From Bradyrhizobium symbiodeficiens (GTDB taxonomy: Bacteria; Pseudomonadota; Alphaproteobacteria; Rhizobiales; Xanthobacteraceae): 64,000 nt of DNA. The position numbers and the translations under genes were made by a program. The stretch covers positions 682,001 through 746,000 of the forward strand of contig NZ_CP029427.2 of NCBI RefSeq assembly GCF_002266465.3, given 5' to 3'. Shown in pieces: positions 16,531 to 24,892 of this stretch (positions are counted from its first letter, which is position 1; every line of letters begins with the position of its first letter). The notes beneath the pieces are model-generated. The model was not told where the DNA came from and did no database searches. It was given only the letters and a program-made list of their open reading frames with translations.

Positions 16531-17676
16531 CTACAGCGACCTCGCGATCAGCAGCTTCATGATCTCGTTGGTGCCGCCGTAGATCTTCTGGATGCGGGAA
16601 TCGATGAAGATGCGCGAGATCGGGTATTCCTGCATGTAGCCGTAGCCGCCGAACAGCTGGAGGCATTCGTCTGCGGTCTGGACCTGCTTCTCCGAGCACC
16701 AGTATTTCGCCATCGACGCGGTGACGGTGTCGAGGTCGCCTGCGACCAGGCGCTCGATGCACCAGTCGACGAAGACGCGCGCGATCATCGCTTCGGTCTT
16801 GCGTTCGGCGAGCTTGAAGGCGGTGTTCTGGAAATCCATCAGCGGCTTGCCGAAGGCTTTCCGCTCCTTGGTGTAGTCGGTGGTGAGTTTTATCGCGCGC
16901 TCCATCGCGGCGACGGCGCCAACCGCGAGCGCAAGGCGCTCCTGCGGCAATTGCTGCATCAGCTGGACGAAGCCCTGGCCTTCCTCCTTGCCGAGCAGGT
17001 TCTCGGGCGGAACCGTGACGTTGTCGAAGAACAGCTCCGACGTGTCGGAGGCATGCAGTCCGATCTTGTCGAGGTTGCGCCCGCGCTTGTAGCCATCGGC
17101 GCCCGCGGTCTCGACCACGATCAGCGAAATGCCCTTGGCGCCGACGTCGCCGGTGCGCGCGACCACGATGACGAGATCGGCGGCCTGGCCGTTGGTGATG
17201 AAGGTCTTCTGGCCATTGATGACGTAGGAATTGCCCTGCTTTTTAGCTGTGGTCTTGACCGCCTGCAGGTCCGAGCCGGTGCCGGGCTCGGTCATGGCGA
17301 TGGCGCCGACCATCTCGCCTGAGGCCATCTTCGGCAACCAGCGCTTCTTTTGCTCCTCCGAGCCGTAATTGAGGATGTAATGGGCGACGATGGCGCTGTG
17401 CACGGAGACGCCGGTGGTCAGCTCCGGCACCGTGCTTTCGAGGTCGTCCAGCACCGCGGCGTCATAGGCGAAGCTGGCACCCAGGCCGCCATACTCTTCC
17501 GGCACGCTCGCCAGCAGCGCGCCCATCTCGCCGAGGCCGCGCCAGGCGAAGCGGTCGACCATTTTCTGCTCGCGCCATTTCTCGGCGTGCGGCGCCAAAT
17601 CCTTGGCGAGGTATTTCCGGAACTGGTCGCGGAACGTGTCCAGCTCTTCGGTCATCCACGATGATCGGTAATGCAT
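16531..17676 (-). CDS. Acyl-CoA dehydrogenase
   Basis: 381-residue full-length FAD-dependent acyl-CoA dehydrogenase, last gene of the thiolase/MaoC/SDR unit. Signatures AIAMTEPGTGSDLQAVKTTA (about residues 126-145), FITNGQAADLVIVVAR, RKAFGKPLMDFQNTAFKLAE and the C-terminal QLFGGYGYMQEYPISRIFIDSRIQKIYGGTNEIMKLLIA. The position of the medium-chain-type catalytic Glu is Gly (IYGGT); the Glu in LPQERLALAV is where long-chain-type enzymes carry theirs. ATG 17676 has GAGG just upstream and lies 13 bases after the SDR stop; TTG 17697 overlaps that gene and is less likely. Confidence 0.92.
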   Translation of the reverse strand: MHYRSSWMTEELDTFRDQFRKYLAKDLAPHAEKWREQKMVDRFAWRGLGEMGALLASVPEEYGGLGASFAYDAAVLDDLESTVPELTTGVSVHSAIVAHYILNYGSEEQKKRWLPKMASGEMVGAIAMTEPGTGSDLQAVKTTAKKQGNSYVINGQKTFITNGQAADLVIVVARTGDVGAKGISLIVVETAGADGYKRGRNLDKIGLHASDTSELFFDNVTVPPENLLGKEEGQGFVQLMQQLPQERLALAVGAVAAMERAIKLTTDYTKERKAFGKPLMDFQNTAFKLAERKTEAMIARVFVDWCIERLVAGDLDTVTASMAKYWCSEKQVQTADECLQLFGGYGYMQEYPISRIFIDSRIQKIYGGTNEIMKLLIARSL

Positions 17677-17689
17677 CGGCGCCTCGCTT

Positions 17690-18517
17690 TCAGACAATCA
17701 GGCCGCCACCGGCGACGACCACCTGGCCGCTGATATAGTTGGATTCCGGGCTACAGAACAGATAGACGGCGTCGGCCGCCTCTTCCGGCGTCCCGCCGCG
17801 GCCGAGCGGAATCATCCGCGACATCGCTTCCAGCATGTGCGGCTGGACGCCGACCTTGATGTCGCGGCCGGCGACGTCGATGGTCTTCTGCTGCGCCTCG
17901 ATCGGCTCGGTCAGGCGGGTGTTGATCAGGCCGAAGGCGACGCAATTGACGTTGACCTTGTAGCGGCCCCACTCCTTGCACATGGTTCGGGTCAATCCGA
18001 TCAGGGAGGCCTTGGCCGAGGAATAGCTCGCCTGTCCGGCATTGCCGTAGAGGCCGGCGATCGAGGAGATGTTCACGACCTTGCGGAACACCTCGCGGCC
18101 CTCCTCGGCTTCCTTCCTGGCGAAGACGCGGATCGGCTCGGCCGCCGCGCGCAGGAGCCGGAACGGCGCGACGAGATGGACGTCGAGCATGGCCTGGAAC
18201 TGCTCGTCCGTCATCTTCTGGATGGTGGAGTCCCAAGTGTAGCCGGCATTGTTGACGATGATGTCGAGCCCACCGAACTTGTCCAGCGCGGCGCCGACAA
18301 AGCGGTCGGCGAAGCCCGTTTCCGCGACGCTGCCGTTGACGGCGACGGCATCGCCGCCGAGCGCCTTGATCTCCCCGACCACGGCGTCGCCGGGCCCGGC
18401 ATCGAGGTCGTTGACGACGATCCTGGCGCCTTCGCGCGCAAGCTTGAGTGCGATCGACCGCCCGATGCCGCGGCCCGAGCCGGTGACGAGTGCGACCTTT
18501 CCCTGCAGCCTTGCCAT
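17690..18517 (-). CDS. SDR-family 3-hydroxyacyl-CoA dehydrogenase-like protein
   Basis: 275 residues. TGSGRGIGRSIAL (about residues 11-23), VNDLDAG after strand 2, NNAGYTWDS, KVVNISSIAGLYGNAGQASYSSAKASL with catalytic Ser, Tyr and Lys, and CVAFGLINTRLTEP. The inserted stretch around FARKEAEEGREVFRK is typical of the MFE-like acyl-CoA branch. Given the flanking dehydrogenase, hydratases and thiolase, NAD-dependent oxidation of a 3-hydroxyacyl-CoA is the likely reaction. AGGAG sits about 11 bases before ATG 18517. Confidence 0.87.
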   Translation of the reverse strand: MARLQGKVALVTGSGRGIGRSIALKLAREGARIVVNDLDAGPGDAVVGEIKALGGDAVAVNGSVAETGFADRFVGAALDKFGGLDIIVNNAGYTWDSTIQKMTDEQFQAMLDVHLVAPFRLLRAAAEPIRVFARKEAEEGREVFRKVVNISSIAGLYGNAGQASYSSAKASLIGLTRTMCKEWGRYKVNVNCVAFGLINTRLTEPIEAQQKTIDVAGRDIKVGVQPHMLEAMSRMIPLGRGGTPEEAADAVYLFCSPESNYISGQVVVAGGGLIV

Positions 18518-18537
18518 TTGGATGTGTTCTCCTGCTG

Positions 18538-18945
18538 TTACAGCGCGATGACGGCGCTGCCGTCGAGCTTGACCTCGCCGCAATCGTCCCTGGTGGTGAG
18601 CGCGAGCCTTGCGCGCCGCTCGCCGTCTTCGGCGAAGAGCTCGGTCACGGTGCCCTCGCATGTCAGTCTGGCGCCGAGTTGGGTGATAGCGACGAAGCGC
18701 GTCGCAAAGGCGCGGAGCTTCGATGGCGGCACCGCATCGGTGAGCGCTTGGCCAAGGCAGGCCATCACCAGCATGCCGTGGGCGAACACGTCCGGAAATC
18801 CCGCCGCCTTGGCGAAGTCGATATCGACATGGATCGGGTTGTGATCGCCAGATGCGCCGCAATACAGCGCGAGCGTGTGGCGGGTGATCGGCGGAAAGAC
18901 CTTGTGGACGATGCGGTCGCCCGTCTTGATGTCCCCGGGTGCCAT
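18538..18945 (-). CDS. MaoC-like hotdog dehydratase, catalytic half
   Basis: 135 residues. The (R)-hydratase motif YCGASGDHNPIHVDIDFAKAAGFPDVFAHGM (about residues 29-59) contains the Asp and His used to hydrate enoyl-CoA. Its ATG overlaps the stop of the upstream gene as TGATG, so the two are translationally coupled. The upstream gene encodes the non-catalytic-type hotdog half; such pairs form heterodimeric hydratases (compare mycobacterial HadAB or ChsH1/H2-type enzymes). Likely step: hydration of a 2-enoyl-CoA in the beta-oxidation-like unit. Confidence 0.88.
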   Translation of the reverse strand: MAPGDIKTGDRIVHKVFPPITRHTLALYCGASGDHNPIHVDIDFAKAAGFPDVFAHGMLVMACLGQALTDAVPPSKLRAFATRFVAITQLGARLTCEGTVTELFAEDGERRARLALTTRDDCGEVKLDGSAVIAL

Positions 18946-19400
18946 CACGACGCCACCTCGTTGCGGACGACGATGGTGCGCGCGGTATCGGCGACATGCA
19001 CGCCGTGCTGGTTGGTCACCTCGCACCGGATGCCGATCAGCGTCATCGCGCCGCCTTTCTTGTCCGTAACGCTGGTCACGCTCGGACGAAACGTCAGGGT
19101 GTCGCCGACCAGAACCGGCGCGTGATAGACGAAGCTCTGCTCGCCGTGCAGCACACGGGCGAGATCGATGTCGAGCGCGGTGAACATTTCAAAGGGATCG
19201 TCGAGGTCCATCATCTCCAGGCAGAACAGATAGGTCGGCGGCACCGGCGTGCCGGCGAATCCGGATGCGCGCGCGGCATCTGCGTGGCGATAGACCGGGT
19301 TCTGTTCACCCAGCGTGTTGAGGAAGTAGCGAAGACGGCCCGGCTCCACACGCGCGGTGACGGGCGTGAAGCAGCGTCCTACGGCGGACTGATCGACCAT
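18945..19400 (-). CDS. MaoC-like N-terminal-type hotdog protein
   Basis: 151 residues of the FAS1/MaoC N-terminal dehydratase type: RLRYFLNTLGEQNPVYRHADAARASGFAGTPVPPTYLFCLEMM, HGEQSFVYHAPVLVGDTLTF and GAMTLIGIRCEVTNQHG. The catalytic D-x-x-x-x-H of its partner is replaced by GEQNPVYRHAD, so it is probably the acyl-binding subunit of a heterodimeric hydratase with the 18538 product. The stop overlaps the next ATG (TGATG). It starts nine bases after the thiolase stop. Confidence 0.85.
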   Translation of the reverse strand: MVDQSAVGRCFTPVTARVEPGRLRYFLNTLGEQNPVYRHADAARASGFAGTPVPPTYLFCLEMMDLDDPFEMFTALDIDLARVLHGEQSFVYHAPVLVGDTLTFRPSVTSVTDKKGGAMTLIGIRCEVTNQHGVHVADTARTIVVRNEVAS

Positions 19401-19409
19401 GGCGGGATA

Positions 19410-20591
19410 TCAGTGCCGCTTGTAGAGGGTGACGACGCAGGCGCCGCCGAGGCCCAGATTGTGCTGGAGCGCGACCTTCGCGCCCTCGACCTGCGTGGGG
19501 CCTGCCGTGCCGCGCAACTGCCGCGTCAGCTCATAGCACTGCGCAAGCCCGGTGGCGCCGAGCGGATGCCCCTTCGAGAGCAATCCGCCGGACGGATTGG
19601 TCACGATCCGGCCGCCATAGGTGTTGTCGCCATCATTGATGAACTTGCCGGCTTCGCCCTCGCCGCAGAGGCCGAGCGCCTCGTAGGTGATCAGCTCGTT
19701 GTGGGCGAAGCAGTCGTGCAGCTCGACCACGTCGAGATCGCCGGGCCCGACGCCGGCGCTTTCATAGACCCGGCTGGCCGCCTCCTTTGCCATGTCGTAG
19801 CCGACTAGTTGCATCATGTCGCCGGCCTTGAAGGTCGACGGCGTGTCGGTGGTCATGGCCTGCGCCGCGATCCGCACCTCTTTGCCGATGCCATGCCGGT
19901 CCGCAAACCGTTCGGACACCAGCACCGCGGCGGCGCCGCCGCAGGTCGGCGGGCACGCCATCAGGCGCGTCATCACGCCGGGCCAGATCACCTTGTCGTT
20001 CATGACGTCGTCCGCCGTGACCTCCTTGCGGAAGAGTGCGAGCGGATTGTTCTTGGCGTGGCGGCTCGCCTTGGCACGCACCTTGGCGAAGGCGTCCAAT
20101 GGTGTGCCGTACTTCTTCATGTGGCTGAGCCCGGCGCCGCCGAAATAGCGCAGCGCCAGCGGAATGCCGGGTGCGTCGATCAGCTCGTCCGCGGCCGCGT
20201 CGAATTCCTCGAACGCGCTCGGCCGGTCGGTGTAGACGCTGCCGAGCGCGCCGGGCTTCATCTGCTCGAAGCCGACCGCCAGCACGCAATCCAGCGCGCC
20301 GCTTGCGATCATCTGCCGGGCCATGAACAGCGCGGTCGAGCCGGTCGAGCAATTGTTGTTGACGTTGACGATGGGGATGCCGGTCATCCCGACATGGTAG
20401 AGCGCGCGCTGCCCGCACGTGGAATCGCCGTAGACGTAGCCGACATAGGCCTGCTCGACCTTGTCGTAACCGAGGCCGGCGTCGGCGAGCGCGAGCCTGG
20501 TCGCCTCGGTCCCCATCGCGTGATAGGGCGCGCTGGCGCCCGGCTTGGCGAACGGGATCATGCCGACCCCTGCCACGATGACGTCAGACAT
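19410..20591 (-). CDS. SCP-x-type thiolase / acetyl-CoA acetyltransferase
   Basis: 393-residue thiolase of the lipid-transfer (SCP-x) class that cleaves 3-ketoacyl-CoA. Nucleophile Cys in VNNNCSTGSTALFMA (about residue 85), ELHDCFAHNELITYEALGL, and the C-terminal SKGHPLGATGLAQCYELTRQLRG and LQHNLGLGGACVVTLYKR. This class often acts on branched, steroid or terpenoid side chains, but chain type cannot be read here. First gene of the minus-strand unit thiolase, MaoC-N, MaoC, SDR, acyl-CoA dehydrogenase, and divergent from the TetR gene with an operator-like palindrome between. Confidence 0.92.
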   Translation of the reverse strand: MSDVIVAGVGMIPFAKPGASAPYHAMGTEATRLALADAGLGYDKVEQAYVGYVYGDSTCGQRALYHVGMTGIPIVNVNNNCSTGSTALFMARQMIASGALDCVLAVGFEQMKPGALGSVYTDRPSAFEEFDAAADELIDAPGIPLALRYFGGAGLSHMKKYGTPLDAFAKVRAKASRHAKNNPLALFRKEVTADDVMNDKVIWPGVMTRLMACPPTCGGAAAVLVSERFADRHGIGKEVRIAAQAMTTDTPSTFKAGDMMQLVGYDMAKEAASRVYESAGVGPGDLDVVELHDCFAHNELITYEALGLCGEGEAGKFINDGDNTYGGRIVTNPSGGLLSKGHPLGATGLAQCYELTRQLRGTAGPTQVEGAKVALQHNLGLGGACVVTLYKRH

Positions 20592-20606
20592 CGTTCCTCC
20601 GATAAT

Positions 20607-20639
20607 TTACCCGTTGGACTTCTTCTTACCTGCGGGTAA
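20607..20639. promoter_or_regulatory. TetR-type operator candidate
   Basis: In the 87-base gap between thiolase and tetR genes. TTACC-TGCG-GGTAA (20626-20639) is a perfect palindrome, and TTACCCG (20607-20613) is a second half-site complementary to CGGGTAA (20633-20639). The shared half-site TTACCCG/CGGGTAA points to a repressor that covers both divergent promoters. Confidence 0.6.
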
Positions 20640-20678
20640 TATACCGGCCGATATCCTCCGGAGTCAACGCAGTCGAGC

Positions 20679-21422
20679 ATGGATTCAGCGCCGCCCACTC
20701 CGCCGTCATCCCCGCCATCCTCCCCCTGGCTGCCGTTCGAGAGCCGGCGCCGCGCCCGGGACGAGAAGCGCGAGGCGGTGCTGCGCGCCGCCGTGCAGCT
20801 GTTCCTGGAGCAGGGCTATCATCGCGTCACGTTGAACGAGGTCGCCGAGCGGCTGAACATCACCAAGCCCGCGCTGTACAATTACTTCCGGGGTAAGGAC
20901 GAGATCCTGTTCGAATGCTGGTCGATGGGCGCCGAGCTCGTCGACAGCGTCATCACCGAGATCAATGCCGGCAGCGGCTCGGGCCTCGCCAGGCTGCGCA
21001 AGCTGGTGCACGCCTATGCCGCGCTGATGGCGACCGATTTCGGTGCCAGCCTGGTGCGCTTCGACCTGCGCGACCTGACCGAGCGGAACGCCGCTGTCGC
21101 CCGCGCCGCCAAGAAGCGGATCGACGCCACGTTCCGGGACTATATCGCCGCAGGCATGGCCGACGGGTCGATCAATCCTTGCGATCCCAAGCTTGCGGCG
21201 TTCGCGATCGCGGGCTCGCTCAACTGGATCGGCCACTGGTATCGCCGGGACGGCGGATTGTCGCCGACCGCGATCGCCGACGAGTTCACGGCTCGGCTGA
21301 CCGAAGGCCTGGCGGCTGCCGGCCCGCAACACACGATAAAGAAGACGCCCGGGGCGCCGCAACGGCGCAACCCAGGAAACAAGACGACAGGGAAGAAGCG
21401 TACAGGAGGAGGAACGCGATGA
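20679..21422 (+). CDS. TetR-family transcriptional regulator
   Basis: 247 residues. A Pro/Ser-rich start (SAPPTPPSSPPSSP) precedes the HTH (REAVLRAAVQLFLEQGYHRVTLNEVAERLNITKPALYNYFRGKDEIL, about residues 30-76), then a ligand-binding helical domain and a basic tail (RRNPGNKTTGKKRTGG). Probably senses an acyl-CoA, as FadR/PsrA-like TetR proteins do, and represses the divergent thiolase unit plus its own unit. Its TGA overlaps the ATG of the ligase gene (ATGA), so regulator and ligase are cotranslated. Confidence 0.9.
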   Translation: MDSAPPTPPSSPPSSPWLPFESRRRARDEKREAVLRAAVQLFLEQGYHRVTLNEVAERLNITKPALYNYFRGKDEILFECWSMGAELVDSVITEINAGSGSGLARLRKLVHAYAALMATDFGASLVRFDLRDLTERNAAVARAAKKRIDATFRDYIAAGMADGSINPCDPKLAAFAIAGSLNWIGHWYRRDGGLSPTAIADEFTARLTEGLAAAGPQHTIKKTPGAPQRRNPGNKTTGKKRTGGGTR

Positions 21423-22975
21423 ACATCACGCACGGCCTGCGGCGCGCGCTGCAGATCAATCCGAACGGGCTCGCCACCGTCTACGGCCAGCGGCGTCGCA
21501 ACTGGGGTGACGTCGGTGAACGCGTCGCCAGGCTGGCCGGCGGGCTGCGCACGCGCGGCATCAGGGACGGCGAGCGCATCGCCATGCTGTCCTTCAACTC
21601 CGACCGCTATCTCGAGCTCTATCTGGCGACTGGCTGGGCCGGCGGCGTGATCGTGCCGCTCAACATCCGCTGGAGCGCGCTGGAAAACGAAGATGCGCTG
21701 CGCGACTGCCGCGCTTCCGTTCTGGTGGTGGACAAGGCCTTCGCGCAAATCGGCGCGCAGCTCGCCGGCGCCATTCCGGGGCTGAAGCTGATCTATGCCG
21801 ACGACGGCGAGGTGCCGGCGGGGATGGAGAGCTACGAGGACGTGGTCGCAGGCAGCGCGCCGGTTGCCGACGCCATGCGCAAGGGCGACGATCTCGCCGG
21901 CATCTTCTACACCGGCGGCACCACCGGGCGTTCCAAGGGCGTGATGCTCAGCCACCGGAATCTGATGGCCAACGCGCTCAATGCCCTCGGTGAGGGATTG
22001 TTTCCCGGGAGTGCGACCTATCTGCACGCGGCGCCGATGTTTCACCTCGCCAACGGGGCGGCGATGTATTCCCTGCTGCTCTCCGGCGGCTCCAACGTGA
22101 TCGTTCAGGGCTTCACGCCCGAAGGCGTGATGGCTGCGATGCAGAACGAGCGCGTCACCGACGTGCTGCTGGTGCCGACGATGATCCAGATGCTGGTCGA
22201 TCACCCCGCGATCGCAAACTACGACCTGTCGTCGCTGGAGCATATCATCTATGGGGCGTCGCCGATCAGCGAGGCCGTGCTCGACCGCGCCGCGCGCGCA
22301 CTGCCGCATGTGCGCTTCACGCAGGCCTATGGCATGACCGAATTGTCGCCGATCGCGACGCTGCTGCACCCCGACGAGCACGTCGGCGAAGGGCGCAGGA
22401 AGGGCCGTCACCGCGGCGCAGGCCGTGCCACGCTGGGATGTGAGGTCCGGATCGTCGACGAGAACGATCAGCCGGCGCCGGCAGGAAGCGTCGGCGAGAT
22501 CGTGGTGCGCGGCGACACCGTGATGATGGGCTATTGGGAACGGCCGGAAGAGACCGCGCGCGCCGTCGTCGATGGCTGGATGCACACCGGCGATGGCGGC
22601 TACATGGACGAGGACGGGTTCATCTACGTCGTCGACCGCGTCAAGGACATGATCATCTCGGGCGGCGAGAATGTCTACTCGGTCGAGGTCGAAAACGCGC
22701 TGGCACAGCATTCGTCCGTGCTGCAATGCGCCGTCATCGGGATTCCCAATGAACAATGGGGCGAGCAGGTCCATGCCGTGGTGGTGCGGCGCAGTGGCAG
22801 CGAGGTCTCGGCCGGCGAGCTGATCGAGTTCACGAAGACGTTGATCGCGGGCTACAAATGTCCGCGCAGCATCGATATCACCGAGACGCCGCTGCCGCTG
22901 TCCGGCGCCGGCAAGGTGCTGAAGCGCGAGCTGCGCAGGCCGTTCTGGGAGGGCCGGGACCGGCGGGTGAGCTGA
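21419..22975 (+). CDS. Long/medium-chain-type acyl-CoA synthetase (AMP-dependent)
   Basis: 518 residues. P-loop IFYTGGTTGRSKGVMLSHRN (about residues 160-180), QAYGMTELSP (A5), GEIVVRGDTVMMGYWERPE, DRVKDMIISGGENVYSVEVE and PLSGAGKVLKRELR with the catalytic Lys. Activates a carboxylic acid to its CoA thioester to feed the divergent beta-oxidation-like unit. GGAGGAGGAACGCG precedes ATG 21419, a very strong site, and the ATGA overlap couples it to tetR. Chain specificity is not readable. Confidence 0.92.
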   Translation: MNITHGLRRALQINPNGLATVYGQRRRNWGDVGERVARLAGGLRTRGIRDGERIAMLSFNSDRYLELYLATGWAGGVIVPLNIRWSALENEDALRDCRASVLVVDKAFAQIGAQLAGAIPGLKLIYADDGEVPAGMESYEDVVAGSAPVADAMRKGDDLAGIFYTGGTTGRSKGVMLSHRNLMANALNALGEGLFPGSATYLHAAPMFHLANGAAMYSLLLSGGSNVIVQGFTPEGVMAAMQNERVTDVLLVPTMIQMLVDHPAIANYDLSSLEHIIYGASPISEAVLDRAARALPHVRFTQAYGMTELSPIATLLHPDEHVGEGRRKGRHRGAGRATLGCEVRIVDENDQPAPAGSVGEIVVRGDTVMMGYWERPEETARAVVDGWMHTGDGGYMDEDGFIYVVDRVKDMIISGGENVYSVEVENALAQHSSVLQCAVIGIPNEQWGEQVHAVVVRRSGSEVSAGELIEFTKTLIAGYKCPRSIDITETPLPLSGAGKVLKRELRRPFWEGRDRRVS

Positions 22976-23088
22976 CTCTTCCGTCCGCGGTCCGGCGTGC
23001 AGGCCTCGGGGCAGGCGCCCGAAGTTTCGTGTTTCCAGATCGCGGTCGCGCAGCTACCAATGACGGGATTCATCGGGGACATCGGGTC

Positions 23089-23763
23089 TTGATCGAGACG
23101 CGTGAGCTGAAACTCGATATCGAAGCTGCAGACCCGGTCTCGGCACTGCTGCAGCTGCCGGCGAATGCGCGCGCTTGTTACGTTCTTGCGCATGGCGCCG
23201 GCGCCGATATGCGGCATGCGTTCATGGAGAAAGTCGCGGTGGGCCTTGCCGAGCGCGGCATCGCGACGCTCCGTTTCAATTTCCCCTATATGGAGAAGAA
23301 GCAGGGGCGCCCCGACCGGCCGGCCGTCGCGCACGCCGCCGTCCGCGCGGCGGTCGCGGAGGCGGCGCGGCTTTGTCCCGGGTTGAAGCTCGTCGCCGGC
23401 GGAAAATCGTTCGGCGGGCGCATGACCTCGCAGGCGCAATCGAAGGAGCCGCTGCCCGATGTGAGGGGGCTCGCCTTCCTGGGCTTTCCCCTGCATGCCG
23501 ACAAGAAGCCGTCATCCGAGCGAGCCGAGCATCTCGCCAGCATCGCAATCCCTATGCTGTTCCTGCAAGGCACGCGCGACGGGCTTGCCGACCTCGGCTA
23601 CCTCAAGCCGGTCGTCCAGAAGCTCGGCGCGAAGGCGACGCTGCACGAGATCGAAGGCGGCGATCACTCCTTCGCGGTGCTGAAAAAGTCCGGCCGCAGC
23701 AACGAAGAGGCGCTCACAGAGGTGCTCGACACGCTCGCGGCCTGGATCGACGATCTCGCCTGA
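23089..23763 (+). CDS. KANL3/Tex30-type alpha/beta hydrolase-like protein
   Basis: 224 residues. YVLAHGAGADMRHAFMEKVA (about residues 26-45), RFNFPYMEKKQGRPDRP, KLVAGGKSFGGRMTSQAQ with the Ser in a G-x-S-x-G nucleophile elbow, LAFLGFPLHADKKPS, and a His in EGGDHSFAVLKKSG. This is the bacterial Tex30/KANL3 alpha-beta hydrolase group, whose activity is not established. The start is taken as TTG 23089 with GGGG ten bases upstream; no ATG or GTG fits the frame near the conserved beginning. The 113 bases before it show nothing recognisable. Confidence 0.78.
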   Translation: MIETRELKLDIEAADPVSALLQLPANARACYVLAHGAGADMRHAFMEKVAVGLAERGIATLRFNFPYMEKKQGRPDRPAVAHAAVRAAVAEAARLCPGLKLVAGGKSFGGRMTSQAQSKEPLPDVRGLAFLGFPLHADKKPSSERAEHLASIAIPMLFLQGTRDGLADLGYLKPVVQKLGAKATLHEIEGGDHSFAVLKKSGRSNEEALTEVLDTLAAWIDDLA

Positions 23764-23767
23764 CGGC

Positions 23768-24742
23768 TCAGGCGGAATAGAGCCCCTTGTCTCGCGCCTT
23801 CTGAATCGCGAGCGCCGCGATCAGGTCGAGCGTCGGTGTCGACAGGCCCGCGGTGCGCGCGAAGGCGGCGGGCGCCTTCACCAGCACGTCGATCTCCATG
23901 GTGCGGCCAAGCTCGTAATCCTGCAGCAGCGAGGGTTTGTGGTTGGGGGCGGGGCCGCTGCGCGTCACGCGCTTGACCTCGGGGATGAAGTGCTGCGCGA
24001 TGTCGTTGGCCTCGTTCAACATGCGCGGAATGACGTCTGCAAAGGCAGGGTCGTCGCGCACGCCGCGCGCGGTCTGGCCGGTGAGCAGGCACAGCACCGA
24101 CAGCGACATGTTGATCAACAGCTTCGACCAGATCGCCTCGCGGATCTCGGCGACCGGCGGCGATTCCAGTCGCGCGTCGTTGAAGACGTTGCGCAGCTTG
24201 GTGATCCGTTTGCAATTGCGATCGTCGCATTCCCCGATCAGCAGGCGGTTGCGGTCCGGGGTGAGATTCTGCACCACGCCGGGCGCGGTCACCTCGTTGG
24301 AGGAGAAGACGACGCCGCCGATGATCCGCTCTTTCGGGATGCAGGCGCGCAAGCGTCCGCCGGGGTCGAGGAAGGACATGTCCGGCGGTGTCGGGTGCCG
24401 CGGCGGCAGGCCGATCCCGTACCACCAGGGAATACCGTTCTGGGCAAAGACGATGGCGGTGTCGTCCTGAAGCAGCGGCTTGAGGCTGGCGACCAGTCCC
24501 GTCAGCGCGGTCGCCTTCAGCGTGGAGATCACGACGTCCTGCGGACCGAGCTGGGCCGGATCGCCCGAGGCGTTCACCTTGGCGGAGACCTCGGAATCGC
24601 CGACGCGCAGTTTGAGGCCATTGGCCCGGACCGCCTCCAGATGCGCCCCCCGCATCACGCATGAAACATCATGACCGGCGCGCGCCAGCCGGACCGCGAT
24701 GTGGCTGCCGACGGCGCCCGCGCCGAAAATGCAGATGCGCAT
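23768..24742 (-). CDS. Ketopantoate reductase (ApbA/PanE) family protein
   Basis: 324 residues. FGAGAVGSHIAVRLARAGHD (residues 6-25) binds NADP(H); IVFAQNGIPWWYGIGLP, and WSKLLINMSLSVLCLLTG carry the helical-domain Lys and Asn of the active site; EIDVLVKAPAAFARTAGLSTPTLD is the usual family ending. The NGIPWWY wording is typical of a catabolic paralogue branch, not of housekeeping PanE. AGGGAA precedes ATG 24742. It is divergent from the hydratase at 24893 (150-base gap with nothing notable) and converges on the 23089 gene with four bases between stops. Confidence 0.87.
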   Translation of the reverse strand: MRICIFGAGAVGSHIAVRLARAGHDVSCVMRGAHLEAVRANGLKLRVGDSEVSAKVNASGDPAQLGPQDVVISTLKATALTGLVASLKPLLQDDTAIVFAQNGIPWWYGIGLPPRHPTPPDMSFLDPGGRLRACIPKERIIGGVVFSSNEVTAPGVVQNLTPDRNRLLIGECDDRNCKRITKLRNVFNDARLESPPVAEIREAIWSKLLINMSLSVLCLLTGQTARGVRDDPAFADVIPRMLNEANDIAQHFIPEVKRVTRSGPAPNHKPSLLQDYELGRTMEIDVLVKAPAAFARTAGLSTPTLDLIAALAIQKARDKGLYSA

Positions 24743-24892
24743 GATGATTCCCTGGTCCCAAACTGTCGCCCGGCGCCACCATGACACAAGCCGCCATGCG
24801 ATGGGCGCGACCGCCCCACGCTGGAAAGATATGGATCGGGATGCGTTGCCTCGGCCATAGTGCAGGGCAAACAATGACCGGAGGGATCGCCG

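Noticed and set aside
17690-18997. A 435-codon frame fusing extra sequence to the SDR
   Set aside because: The extra 160 codons lie over the MaoC gene in another frame and have no similarity; AGGAG and the conserved start are at 18517.
21140-22774. A 544-codon open frame antisense to the acyl-CoA ligase
   Set aside because: High-GC DNA gives long stop-free frames opposite real genes. The translation is Arg/His-rich and shows no domain, while the other strand has all ANL motifs.
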